38,699 nucleotides of DNA, from NCBI GenBank assembly GCA_020445565.1, contig JAGRGI010000085.1, positions 1 through 38,699 of the forward strand, given 5' to 3'. Below, piece after piece: positions 1-8,090 of this stretch. The DNA comes from Chromatiales bacterium (GTDB lineage: Bacteria > Pseudomonadota > Gammaproteobacteria > JAGRCI01). The first letter of the stretch is position 1, and every line of letters begins with the position of its first letter. The position numbers and the translations under genes were made by a program. The notes below the pieces were generated by a model. The model saw only the letters and a program-made list of their open reading frames with translations, made no database searches and was not told the origin of the DNA.

Positions 1-188
1 CCGTCCATCATCTCCGGAAAGCCCGTATAGTCGGAGACTTCGGTAACCGTGATGCCGGCGCCATGCAGCATCTTGGCGGTGCCGCCGGTGGACAGGATCT
101 CCACGCCACGCTTGCTCAGTTCCCTGGCGAAGGATTCGATGCCGGTCTTGTCGGATACGCTGATGATCGCGCGGCGAATCGTGGCCAT
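1..188 (-). CDS. purH: PurH N-terminus, bifunctional IMP cyclohydrolase/AICAR transformylase (partial)
   Basis: Only the first 62 codons are in the window; the gene runs off the left edge. The reverse strand from the ATG at 188 reads a typical PurH IMP-cyclohydrolase (MGS-like) start: an [12 protein letters not shown] stretch, then [12 protein letters not shown] and [16 protein letters not shown]. PurH catalyses the last two steps of IMP synthesis, and the N-terminal part seen here is the cyclohydrolase half. An AAGGTG ribosome-binding site lies just upstream of the ATG. The gene follows fis by 176 nt in the same direction, and dusB-fis-purH is a familiar gammaproteobacterial order. The intergenic stretch could hold a separate promoter, but I see no convincing one. 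Confidence 0.95.
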   Translation of the reverse strand, partial: MATIRRAIISVSDKTGIESFARELSKRGVEILSTGGTAKMLHGAGITVTEVSDYTGFPEMMD

Positions 189-364
189 GGGGTCACCTTG
201 GTTGTTTGCACGGGATGGAGGCCTGCCGGCCGGATTGCCGGGGCGGCCATGATAAACGAGTGGGCTGATGGTGGGAAACGCGATATGCCTGCCCTGGCGT
301 CTTGCGCCTCGGCTGCCGAGAGGGGGCCGGGGCTGTTTGGCCTGATGTGACTCCGTTCCTGTGC

Positions 365-661
365 CTATTCCAGATTGTAGAGTGCCATCTTCTTGCGCAG
401 TGTGCTGCGGCTGATGCCGAGAATTTGCGCTGCCCGGGTCTGGTTGCTGCCGGTGTAGTTCAGCACGGTTTCCAGAAGCGGATGCTCAACTTCGTTCAGA
501 ACCATGTCATAGAGGTCTTTCGGCGCATGGCCGTCGAGGGTGTCCAGATAGTTCTCCAACGCTTCTCGCACACATTCACGCAGGGGATCGCCGCGCCGCC
601 GCGATTCCTGGCTTACTTGAAAGCCCACAGTCGATGTCGTCTCCGCCAGTTGGGGATTCAT
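365..661 (-). CDS. fis: Fis, nucleoid-associated DNA-binding protein
   Basis: This 98-residue protein has the usual Fis length. The C-terminal helix-turn-helix, with the [20 protein letters not shown] core at about residues 73-92, is nearly canonical. The middle carries the acidic dimerisation helices ([16 protein letters not shown]). Fis bends DNA and activates rRNA, tRNA and other growth-related promoters. Its ATG overlaps the dusB stop by 4 nt (658-661), so the two are probably translationally coupled, as in the dusB-fis operon of enteric bacteria. The variable N-terminus (about residues 1-30) is the least conserved part, as is normal for this family. Confidence 0.96.
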   Translation of the reverse strand: MNPQLAETTSTVGFQVSQESRRRGDPLRECVREALENYLDTLDGHAPKDLYDMVLNEVEHPLLETVLNYTGSNQTRAAQILGISRSTLRKKMALYNLE

Positions 662-1644
662 GCCGCTAACTCCTCTTCGATCTCCGTTGCCGACACTGCT
701 TTTTCAACACGCATCAGTTGTACCCGTGCCGTTTCCGCCCTTAACACCCATCTGGTGACATCGGGTCTTGTCGTTAGTCGATCCAGGTACCATCCCAGAT
801 GCTTGCGCGCGATCCTTACGCCCAACTCCTCCCCGTAGAGCCCGTAGAGGGACTGTAGATGTTCATTCACGATCTCCAGCAGTTCCTCGCGTGTCGGAGG
901 TGCCGGAGGCGGCAGGCCCGCCAAGTGGGCGCCAATTTCCCGAAACAGCCATGGACGCCCTTGGGCGGCCCGCCCGATCATGAGCGCGTCCGCGCCGGTG
1001 TGGGTCAGGACCGCTTCGGCCTTTTCGGGGCTGTCGATGTCGCCGTTGGCGATAACCGGAATCGCTACCGTTTGTTTGATCCGGGCAATGGTGTCGTACT
1101 CCGCCAGCCCGCTGTACCCGCAGGCACGCGTGCGACCATGGATGGCGATGGCTGCGATTCCCGACTGCTCGGCGATCTGTGCGATACGGACGCCGTTGAT
1201 ATGCTCCCGGTCCCAACCGGTGCGGGTTTTCAAGGTGACCGGCACATCGACAGCTTCCACCACCGCTGTGAGTATGCGCCCGACCAGGGCTTCGTCCTGC
1301 AACAACGCCGAGCCGGCGGCCACCTTGCAGACCTTCTTCGCCGGGCAGCCCATGTTGATGTCGATGATCTGGGCGCCGAGGTCGACGTTGTAACGGGCGG
1401 CATCGGCCATCACTTTAGGGTCTATCCCCAGGATTTGCGTGGAGCGCAGGCCGATTTCGCCGGTTTGCATCAATCGCAAGCGACTCTTTCGGGTGTTGCG
1501 CAGGCTGGGGTCGGCCGAGACCATTTCGCTGACCGCCAGCGCCGCCCCGAAACGCCTGCAAAGCTGGCGATAAGGCAAATCGGTAATCCCTGCCATGGGG
1601 GCGGCGATTACCGGGCGGTCAAGAGTGTAGGGGCCAATACGCAT
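658..1644 (-). CDS. dusB: tRNA-dihydrouridine synthase B
   Basis: This 328-residue FMN-dependent TIM-barrel enzyme reduces uridine in the D-loop of tRNA. The N-terminus has the family signature around APMAGITDLPYR (residues 15-26). The catalytic cysteine is C100 in the DINMGCPAKKV motif. The FMN-binding HGRT motif and the later ANGDI and MIGRAAQGRPW stretches are intact. It is the first gene of a dusB-fis pair with a 4-nt overlap, so its promoter should lie in the 277-nt gap upstream (1645-1921). That gap holds no convincing gene and only weak promoter-like hexamers. Product identity is secure, and subtype B is supported by the linkage to fis. Confidence 0.96.
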   Translation of the reverse strand: MRIGPYTLDRPVIAAPMAGITDLPYRQLCRRFGAALAVSEMVSADPSLRNTRKSRLRLMQTGEIGLRSTQILGIDPKVMADAARYNVDLGAQIIDINMGCPAKKVCKVAAGSALLQDEALVGRILTAVVEAVDVPVTLKTRTGWDREHINGVRIAQIAEQSGIAAIAIHGRTRACGYSGLAEYDTIARIKQTVAIPVIANGDIDSPEKAEAVLTHTGADALMIGRAAQGRPWLFREIGAHLAGLPPPAPPTREELLEIVNEHLQSLYGLYGEELGVRIARKHLGWYLDRLTTRPDVTRWVLRAETARVQLMRVEKAVSATEIEEELAA

Positions 1645-1921
1645 GCCAGAGGGTCGGTGGATGGATCATTGCCCGGTTGAGTTATTGTTCTTCGCCATCG
1701 GGAACCGCGCCGGATCTCGGGCATGAAATACCCGTAGCCGTGCTGCTTGGGCAGACCGGCCGGAGGAAGCGGCGCGACATTTCACCGAGGGAAGGGTGTA
1801 GAGAGTACCGCGAGTTTGGCGACAAATAAACCGTGAAACGTTCTCGGTTATACCGCGATACGCAACGGGCTGCGGCACTTTGGAACAACCTATTGTTCGT
1901 AAAGGATTTGGCTCGGGATAA

Positions 1922-4447
1922 CTATTTTTGATCCATCACCCAGACTCCGTCCCAAGCCGGTATCGGGGGGCTGGAGCGCAAGGTTTGGCAGCGGTGCAGC
2001 ATTGTGGCACTGGGCGGGTCCTGGGGGCGTTGGCCAAACAGGGCTTCCGCCTGGTCCCAATCTCCACTGCGGTAGGCTTGTAAACCTGCACTATAGGTGG
2101 CGATAAGGCCATCTGTGCCGGGGCCCTCCGGCAATACTTCGTAGACAGATTCCGCGCGCTCCATGCCCTTGACCTTCAGACGGTCGATTTCGCGGGTGAC
2201 AAAACGCTCACCCAGCCGTGCATGCGTTGTCTGACAGACGATCAGGCGGGTTCCATAGACCTTGTTGGTGCCTTCCAGTCGCGAGGCCAGGTTTACGGTG
2301 TTTCCGATCACGGTGTAATCCATGCGTCGTGAGGAACCGATATTGCCTACCACCGCCTCGCCGCTGGCGATGCCTATGCCGATATCGATGGTTTGGTCTC
2401 CCCGGCTCGCTTGCTGGCTGTTGAAGGCGTCCAGGGCCGCCAGCATGTCCAGGCCCGCGCGCACCGCATCCACACTGTCCTGGCCGCTGCTGAACGGCGC
2501 TCCGAATACTGCCATGATGGCGTCGCCGATGAATTTGTCGACGATGCCGCGATGGCCGAACACGGCATCGGTCATGGCGCCGAAATACTCATTGAGCAAG
2601 GATACGGTGCCGCGCGCGCCAAGGCGTTCGGACAGGGAAGTAAAGCCACGGATGTCCGAGAACAATACCGAAACGTCCTGGGCGGTGCCGCCCAGGGCCT
2701 CATCGCCACTCTCGATCAGGCGCTCGGCCACCTCCTTGGTCATGTACCGGGCCATGGTGTTGCGCAGGCGTTTTTCCTGGCTTACATCCTCCAAAACCAG
2801 CAGGGCGCCGATGAAGCGATCCTTGAGGTCCAGAAGGGGTTCGGCATGGACGTTTACCGAGGCGGTACTGCCGTCCGGGCGTTTCAGTTCAGCGTCGGCA
2901 ATGTATGCCCCTTGGTGTTGGTCGTTGGCGGCAAGCAGGGTGTGCAGCAGCCAGGGGTTGGCGGTGCCCAACACCTCGGCAGCGGATTCGCCGATAGGGT
3001 CCGATTTCCAGCCCAGCAGCTTGCCGGCGGCCTGATTGACCTTGGCGATGCGTGCTTCCCCGTCCAGCGTCAGCAATCCATCGCTCATGCTGCGCAGCAC
3101 GCTCTCGTTGTAGTTGCGCATGTTGCGCACGTCTTCGAACATCTGGGCGTTGACCAGGGCCACCGATGCTTGAGCGCAGAATGCGTGCAGGCGATTTTCG
3201 TCGGATTTTTCAAATGGGCCGTCGAGCTTGTTGAGGGCCTGGATCACCCCTAGGGGTCTGCCATCCCGGTCCATGATGGGGGTGCTCAGTATGGAACGGG
3301 TACGGTAGCCCGTGGCGCGGTCCACTTCGGTATTGAAGCGCGAATCGGCATAGGCGTCGGCTATGTTGATCGTTTGTCTGCCTCTCAGGGTGGCGCCGGC
3401 GATCCCCTGGCCGGCGGGGAAGCGAATCTCGTTGGTGCTGACACCTTCGGCCACCAGTGACCAGAGTTCATCGGTCCTGGCGTCATGCAGAAATAACGAG
3501 CAGCGATCGGCGCCGACGAACTGTCGCGCCAGGGCGGTGATTTTCAGCAGCAGGGGGCGCAGTTCGATTTCCGTCGCCAGGGCGTTGGTGATGTCGAACA
3601 GGCGGTGTTCGTCCTCTTGCGCCTGCCGCAAGCTGGTTATCATGCGGTTGGTCTTGCTGGCAATCAGGCCGAACTCGTCGTCGCTGACCACGGGGACTCT
3701 GGTTTGCAGCTGGCCGGATTCCACCTCTTCCAGGGCGCGGATCTGGGCGTCGAACAGCGCCTTGAGGTTCTCCGTGTAGCTGCGAAACAGGCGCACGGAC
3801 AACAGCAGGATGAACCCTGCCACCACGCCGATGTCGATCAGGACCGAGCGGCGCAGCTGCGATCCGGTGGTTTCCGTGGCGTGTTGCAGCAGGTAGTCCA
3901 TGTCCTTGATCACCACCAGCGAGATGACCACGCAGGCCAGGATCAGCACCATGCCGAGGATGCCGGCCAGGCGCACGGTCATGGAGCGGACCTGGCGCAG
4001 CTCAGTCAGATCGGCCAGGGGCGAGGCGAAGGCCGCGCGTTGCCGTATGAGCGCGTTGTCGGCTGCGGCAAACAAGCCCAGGGTAATGCAGCCAACAATG
4101 ACCTTGAGTCCGGATTCAACGGGGAACCCCAATACCAGCAGATCGAACACGGTAACCGCCGTGCCGGTAACGAGGAACAGAACCAAATCGAATACAAACT
4201 GCCGCCGTGGCCGCGCCATGGCGCCCAGGGAGTCGATCAGCACCGGTTCAAGAAGGTATTTGGCCGTGGCGGCAATACCGAAGGCCAGAACGAACACGCC
4301 CGCAACCACAGACCAGTGCAGGGACTCCAGATAGGGACATACCCGCACGCCGTAGAAACTCAGGGTGACGACGCCCACCACGAAATACAGGTAGGCTGTC
4401 GTTGGGCGGTAGCGGAACGCTTTCTGGTCGATGTCGGATTGGTGCAT
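1922..4447 (-). CDS. Membrane-anchored class III (IIIb-type) adenylate/guanylate cyclase with HAMP, GAF and PAS domains
   Basis: The ATG at 4447 gives 841 residues; an in-frame GTG at 4507 is possible, and neither has a clear ribosome-binding site. About six hydrophobic segments occupy residues 20-225. A HAMP-like linker follows (about 225-275), then GAF (280-435, with PAGQGIAGA and STPIMDRDGRPLGVIQALNK), PAS (445-560) and the cyclase domain (590-780). Metal-binding aspartates D598 (LFSDIRGFTS) and D642 (KFIGDAIMAVFG) are present, with transition-state N719 and R723. The substrate pair is K638/T712, the Lys/Thr combination of class IIIb adenylyl cyclases. All catalytic residues I can identify are intact, so I expect an active enzyme, probably making cAMP. 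It stands alone and is divergent from the ODP-type gene. Confidence 0.9.
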   Translation of the reverse strand: MHQSDIDQKAFRYRPTTAYLYFVVGVVTLSFYGVRVCPYLESLHWSVVAGVFVLAFGIAATAKYLLEPVLIDSLGAMARPRRQFVFDLVLFLVTGTAVTVFDLLVLGFPVESGLKVIVGCITLGLFAAADNALIRQRAAFASPLADLTELRQVRSMTVRLAGILGMVLILACVVISLVVIKDMDYLLQHATETTGSQLRRSVLIDIGVVAGFILLLSVRLFRSYTENLKALFDAQIRALEEVESGQLQTRVPVVSDDEFGLIASKTNRMITSLRQAQEDEHRLFDITNALATEIELRPLLLKITALARQFVGADRCSLFLHDARTDELWSLVAEGVSTNEIRFPAGQGIAGATLRGRQTINIADAYADSRFNTEVDRATGYRTRSILSTPIMDRDGRPLGVIQALNKLDGPFEKSDENRLHAFCAQASVALVNAQMFEDVRNMRNYNESVLRSMSDGLLTLDGEARIAKVNQAAGKLLGWKSDPIGESAAEVLGTANPWLLHTLLAANDQHQGAYIADAELKRPDGSTASVNVHAEPLLDLKDRFIGALLVLEDVSQEKRLRNTMARYMTKEVAERLIESGDEALGGTAQDVSVLFSDIRGFTSLSERLGARGTVSLLNEYFGAMTDAVFGHRGIVDKFIGDAIMAVFGAPFSSGQDSVDAVRAGLDMLAALDAFNSQQASRGDQTIDIGIGIASGEAVVGNIGSSRRMDYTVIGNTVNLASRLEGTNKVYGTRLIVCQTTHARLGERFVTREIDRLKVKGMERAESVYEVLPEGPGTDGLIATYSAGLQAYRSGDWDQAEALFGQRPQDPPSATMLHRCQTLRSSPPIPAWDGVWVMDQK

Positions 4448-4646
4448 AAGTGCCGGAGACCGTAACTTGCCGTTCCCCCGCAAGCGGCTACGCTTACGGA
4501 AAGTCACAAAACGTGTTCGGCGGCGGTCAGGCCACGCCGTTCCATGTTATGGGGAAATCGCTTGGGCCGACGATGACGCCGTCCGATTCAATGGTAGCGT
4601 ATCGGCGCGAAAGCACGCACAACGACAAAGTTCAGGAGTACGGCAA

Positions 4647-5414
4647 ATGGCAATGGAGCTCTTTGCGAGCGAAGGTCATACCTGCATCTCGTTCCATGAT
4701 CTGGTAAAGGGGGAGGGCATTCAGGCAAATCAGTTCCTTATTACCCATAACGACCACTCGGCGCTGATCGATCCGGGCGGTGCGCTGACCTACACGCCGC
4801 TGTCCATGGCGGTCTCGCGCCATATCCGGCTCAAGGATCTGGATTACATCTTTGCCTCTCACCAGGACCCGGACATCATTGCCTCCGTGGACAAATGGTT
4901 GATGTACACGAACTGCAAGGTGGTCGTCTCCAAGCTCTGGGGTCGCTTCGTTCCCCATCTGGTGCCTAGCTATATGGAGCACAAGAGCCTCGACCGATAT
5001 GAGCTGTTGCCGGATCAGGGGGAGGACGTACCCTTCGGGGACAGTTACATCAAGTGCATCCCAGCCCACTTCCTGCACTCGGTGGGCAACTTCCACTTCT
5101 ACGATCCGGTAAGCAAGATCCTGTTCTCCGGTGACGTGGGGGCGTCCCTGGTGGATGGCGATCCCAGCCATCCGGTTGAGGATTTCGACGATCATCTGAA
5201 ATCCATGGCGGCCTTCCATCAGCGCTACATGAACAGCAACAAAATCTGTCGCTACTGGACCAATATGATTCGTGGCTTGGATGTGGAGATGATCGTGCCC
5301 CAGCATGGCCAGCCCTTCAAAGGCAAGGCGATGGTGAGCCGTTTCCTGGACTGGTTCGGACAATTGGAATGTGGCACCGACATGATGACCCAGGCCAACT
5401 ACCGCTTGCCCTGA
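4647..5414 (+). CDS. ODP-type di-iron metallo-beta-lactamase-fold protein
   Basis: This 255-residue protein has a stand-alone metallo-beta-lactamase fold related to flavodi-iron proteins but lacks the flavodoxin domain. The ligand set looks like that of oxygen-binding di-iron proteins (ODP): H72-x-D74-x-D76 in ASHQDPDI, H144 in AHFLHS, D163 in FSGDVG and H220 in VPQHGQP. The flavodi-iron HxExDH motif is altered, with Ile77 in place of its last His. I chose the ATG at 4647 because AGGAG lies 10 nt upstream and the longer reading frame to 4431 has no ribosome-binding site. Known relatives bind O2 and can act as sensors, and linkage to a cyclase would suit sensing. The actual role here is unknown. 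Confidence 0.82.
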   Translation: MAMELFASEGHTCISFHDLVKGEGIQANQFLITHNDHSALIDPGGALTYTPLSMAVSRHIRLKDLDYIFASHQDPDIIASVDKWLMYTNCKVVVSKLWGRFVPHLVPSYMEHKSLDRYELLPDQGEDVPFGDSYIKCIPAHFLHSVGNFHFYDPVSKILFSGDVGASLVDGDPSHPVEDFDDHLKSMAAFHQRYMNSNKICRYWTNMIRGLDVEMIVPQHGQPFKGKAMVSRFLDWFGQLECGTDMMTQANYRLP

Positions 5415-5429
5415 AAACCAGGATTCCGC

Positions 5430-5449
5430 GGGCGCCCGATCGGGCGTCC
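5430..5449. terminator. Near-perfect 20-nt palindrome between convergent genes
   Basis: The sequence GGGCGCCCGATCGGGCGTCC pairs over 10 bp with one mismatch. It sits between the convergent ODP-type gene (ends 5414) and the bolA-family gene (ends 5490). There is no strong U-tract on either side, so a bidirectional terminator is plausible but not proven. Confidence 0.4.
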
Positions 5450-5489
5450 GTACAATTTCTGCGTCGTGCGGTGCGTCGCCGCCCAGATG

Positions 5490-5735
5490 TCATTGAACGG
5501 TCTGTGTCTTCCATTCCTCCGGCGTGTACGCCTTGATATTCAGGGCGTGCAGCGCACCGCTCGTAATGCTGTCCCCCAGGGTTGCAAAAACCGCCCGCTG
5601 GCGCTTTAGTGTGTTCATACTTTCGAATGCCTCGCTGACGACAATGGCATCGAAGTGCGCCCCGTCGCCGGTTACGGTGGCGCTGCTGCCGGGCAGGCCG
5701 GATTCGATCATGTTGCGGACAGTTTCAATTTCCAT
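5490..5735 (-). CDS. BolA family protein
   Basis: The ATG at 5735 yields 81 residues, the normal size for a compact BolA/IbaG-like protein; the longer upstream frame is not needed. Family features include the DGAHFDAIVVSEAF strand-helix region, the loop leading to KRQRAVF, and the C-terminal GALHALNIKAYTPEEW. BolA-type proteins partner with monothiol glutaredoxins in iron-sulfur cluster handling, and some affect morphology genes. A conserved His is present in the DGAHF segment, as expected for cluster coordination. The gene is convergent with the ODP-type gene and divergent from the small gene at 5950. Whether it is BolA proper or IbaG cannot be decided by eye. Confidence 0.88.
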   Translation of the reverse strand: MEIETVRNMIESGLPGSSATVTGDGAHFDAIVVSEAFESMNTLKRQRAVFATLGDSITSGALHALNIKAYTPEEWKTQTVQ

Positions 5736-5949
5736 AGGGCTACCTGTGGTGGGCCGGTGTGTTTTCGAAAACCATAGGGCTCGCCCAGACGAGCCGACTG
5801 ATTGCCGTATCTGTCCCAATATGTGACCGGTTTCGCGGATTCGCAAGTTTCTCTGTGGCCAGTTCACGTTTGTGTCGCCCAATTGCCCCGAATGTACCGT
5901 GCCAGGCATATACTTCAGGACAAGGCAAATCGAAGCGGAGGCTAAAGTT

Positions 5950-6189
5950 ATGCAGATCGGGTCCGCTACCGGTAATGCCCTGCACGGTATTCAGCAGGGC
6001 ATGGAGGGCTTGCGCCGTAATGCCTTGCGTGTTGCGGGGGCCGGCCAGGAAGGCGAGGCACCCAATCACAGCGAGCGAGTTGAAGCCCTGGTGGAAATGA
6101 AGGGCGACCAGCAGCAGGTACAGGCATCGGCGAAGGCCCTGAAAACGGCAAACGAGACGCTCGGAAGTCTGCTGGACGTGCAGGCCTGA
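5950..6189 (+). CDS. Small protein with flagellar rod/hook-like termini
   Basis: This 79-residue protein starts at an ATG with GGAGG 8 nt upstream. The N-terminal ALHGIQQGMEGLRRNALRVA resembles the amphipathic first helix of flagellar axial proteins. The C-terminal half (VEMKGDQQQVQASAKALKTA followed by NETLGSLLDVQA) closely resembles the last helix of rod and hook proteins such as FlgC and FlgG. It lacks any middle domain, so it looks like a minimal helix-pairing version of that fold. It is followed 56 nt later by an SprA-related metalloprotease gene on the same strand. The resemblance is clear by eye; the function is unknown. Confidence 0.72.
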   Translation: MQIGSATGNALHGIQQGMEGLRRNALRVAGAGQEGEAPNHSERVEALVEMKGDQQQVQASAKALKTANETLGSLLDVQA

Positions 6190-6191
6190 GT

Positions 6192-6217
6192 GCCGCTTCC
6201 CCGTTGGGGTTTCAGCG
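6192..6217 (+). other. Hairpin between the small flagellar-like gene and the metalloprotease gene
   Basis: CCGCT and AGCGG form an outer stem around an inner CCCC-GTT-GGGG stem, in the 56-nt gap of this gene pair. There is no U-tract. It could trim or attenuate the transcript, but the evidence is only the potential to fold. Confidence 0.3.
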
Positions 6218-6245
6218 GGCGGAATGAGTCCCGCGGAGCGAGTCT

Positions 6246-6836
6246 ATGCTGGCCGCAGACGCAATATCGACCTTCCATCAGTCGCCCCGTCAGGCGGTGA
6301 CCGCAGCGTCGCGTCAGCAGGAAGATCCTCAACAAGGCACGAAGACGCATGCGGGCGCTGAGACCTCCCGGCAGTCCGCGGATGAAGCGAAGTCCCCATC
6401 CGGCCAGCAACTCAGTGATCAGGAGAAAAAACAACTCGACGAGCTGAAGGCCAGAGACCGGGAGGTACGTGCCCATGAGGCCGCTCATCAGGCCGCAGCC
6501 GGCGGTTACGCGCGGGGTGGGCCGAGTTTTTCCTACCAACGAGGCCCTGACGGAAAGCAGTATGCCATCGGTGGCGAGGTGCAGATCGATACCTCGGCGG
6601 TTCCCGGCGACCCGGAGGCGACGCTGCGCAAGGCCCAGATCATTCGTCGCGCTGCCCTGGCGCCTGCCGAACCCTCGCCCCAGGATCGGTCCATTGCCGC
6701 CGAGGCTGCCGCCATGGCGGCCCAGGCGAGGGCGGATGTTGCCAAGCAATCCGGTGAAAACGCTGGGTTGGATCGGCGCTTGCGAGATAGTGGGGCAGTG
6801 CCGCAGGATCAGCCGGTGTTGAATCTGATTGCCTGA
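6246..6836 (+). CDS. SprA-related putative metalloprotease
   Basis: This 196-residue protein has a low-complexity Gln/Ser/Ala-rich N-terminus (1-55) and a helical charged region (56-76). An HEAAH zinc-protease motif sits at residues 77-81. It is followed by GGPSFSYQRGPDGKQYAIGG (92-111), a signature of the SprA-related putative metalloprotease family. A conserved VPGDPEATLRKAQIIRRAAL stretch follows at about 119-138. The C-terminus is Ala-rich and probably helical. I see no clear signal peptide. The gene is probably co-transcribed with the small flagellar-like gene upstream. The substrate is unknown; the HExxH motif supports zinc protease activity but does not prove it. Confidence 0.82.
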   Translation: MLAADAISTFHQSPRQAVTAASRQQEDPQQGTKTHAGAETSRQSADEAKSPSGQQLSDQEKKQLDELKARDREVRAHEAAHQAAAGGYARGGPSFSYQRGPDGKQYAIGGEVQIDTSAVPGDPEATLRKAQIIRRAALAPAEPSPQDRSIAAEAAAMAAQARADVAKQSGENAGLDRRLRDSGAVPQDQPVLNLIA

Positions 6837-6911
6837 GAGAACAGGGGCCGCCGGTTTCTCATCGGACCCAGGGGGGATGGCACCGGTTCGCCGTGCGAGC
6901 GCATGCCTCGC

Positions 6912-7532
6912 TTACTTGCTTTCCGCTTCTTGACCGTCTTGCGCGGGTTTGCCCTCTGCGTCTCCCTCGGCTGGGGGGGGATCGTCGCTGGCGCCGGCAT
7001 CGGTCAACATGGCGCTTAGTTTCTCGTGCCCGCCACGGCTGGCGTCACGCAGGGCTGTACCACCGAACTTGTCTTTCACATTGACTTCCGCGCCTCTTTC
7101 GATCAGCAGTTTGGCCAGATCCTGATGCCCGGTTGCGGCGGCCTCCATCAATGCCGTTCGTCCGCGAATGGTCTGGCTGTCGGGATCGGCGCCCATCCGC
7201 AGCAAGGTTGACGCCGTCTCCAGTCGGCCGAAAGCGGATGCCTCTACCAGAGCCGTTCGCCCACGCTGATCGGCGGCGTTGGGGTCGGCTCCATTGGCGA
7301 GCAGCAGGGTGACGATCCGCTCGTTGCCGTACAACGCGGCGACCATCAGGGCGGTACGGCCGCTGGCGTTGGCGGCATTGACATCGACACCGCTGAGCAG
7401 CAAGCCGCGAACCTTTTCCAGCCTGCCGTCGCGCGCCGCGGCCAGCAATTGCGCACCATCGTCGGCCTGCAATAGCGATGGTATGCACAGTGAGAACATG
7501 ACGAATAAAACAAGGCGGTTGCGTGCGGGCAT
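6912..7532 (-). CDS. Exported ankyrin-repeat protein
   Basis: This 206-residue protein begins with a signal peptide (MPARNRLVLFVMFSLCIPSLLQA, cleaved at about residue 23). About five ankyrin repeats follow at roughly 25-185, each with the typical GRTALMxAA and LLLxxGADxN cores. The C-terminus (about 186-206) is acidic and Pro/Glu-rich, probably disordered. Exported ankyrin proteins act as protein-binding scaffolds; no partner can be named here. The gene is convergent with the SprA-related gene (75-nt gap) and divergent from apaG (142-nt gap). Confidence 0.85.
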   Translation of the reverse strand: MPARNRLVLFVMFSLCIPSLLQADDGAQLLAAARDGRLEKVRGLLLSGVDVNAANASGRTALMVAALYGNERIVTLLLANGADPNAADQRGRTALVEASAFGRLETASTLLRMGADPDSQTIRGRTALMEAAATGHQDLAKLLIERGAEVNVKDKFGGTALRDASRGGHEKLSAMLTDAGASDDPPPAEGDAEGKPAQDGQEAESK

Positions 7533-7674
7533 GGTGAATCCTGCGACTCCTGGCCTGTCTCAGACATCGGCCATCGGGGACGCCGCCTTGAGCGTCGCGA
7601 GGGAACAAGCCTTTTTCGGGGCGGGCGCCTGCCGTACAATCAGCGCAATTTTCTATTTGAGCTGTCGGCGTGCA

Positions 7675-8058
7675 ATGAGCCAAAACGAGCCCCATAAAAT
7701 CGACATTCAGGTGCAAACCGCCTATCTCGATGGCGAATCGGCCCCGGACCAGGACCGCTACGTGTTCAGTTACACCATCACCATCCGCAACAGCGGGTCG
7801 GTGCCTGCCAAGCTGTTGACCCGCCATTGGGTAATCACCGATGCCAATCAGCGTGTGCAGGAGGTGCGTGGCGACGGTGTGGTGGGGAAACAACCCTATC
7901 TGCGTCCTGGTGAGGCGTTTCAGTACACCAGCGGCACCATGATGGAGACCCCCGTCGGCAGCATGCGGGGCAGCTACCAAATGGTGGCTGACGACGGCGC
8001 CCATTTCGACGCTGAGATTCCCATGTTCACGCTCTCCATGCCGCGAACCCTGCACTGA
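7675..8058 (+). CDS. apaG: ApaG protein
   Basis: The ATG at 7675 gives 127 residues, the standard ApaG length; the open frame extends further upstream, but that part does not match the family. The single beta-sandwich domain has the hallmarks FSYTITIRNSGSVPAKLLTR, HWVITD and GVVGKQPYLRPGEAFQYTSG. The family binds nucleotides or metal in structural studies, and its cellular role is unsettled. It precedes apaH by 32 nt on the same strand, the usual pairing. The customary upstream partners pdxA and ksgA are absent; an ankyrin gene lies there instead. Confidence 0.95.
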   Translation: MSQNEPHKIDIQVQTAYLDGESAPDQDRYVFSYTITIRNSGSVPAKLLTRHWVITDANQRVQEVRGDGVVGKQPYLRPGEAFQYTSGTMMETPVGSMRGSYQMVADDGAHFDAEIPMFTLSMPRTLH

Positions 8059-8090
8059 CGTAAACGAAAACCACCGGGGGACCCGGACGC

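Noticed and set aside
1666..1888. Two small minus-strand frames upstream of dusB
   Set aside because: Short, Arg-rich and overlapping in different frames, with no family likeness; this is more likely the dusB promoter region.
3605..4465. Long open frames on the plus strand across the cyclase gene
   Set aside because: They lie antisense to a gene with full domain motifs, have His/Gln-rich nonsense composition, and show no ribosome-binding site or family likeness.
4431..4646. N-terminal extension of the ODP-type protein
   Set aside because: It has no ribosome-binding site and overlaps the start of the divergent cyclase gene, while AGGAG sits correctly before the ATG at 4647.
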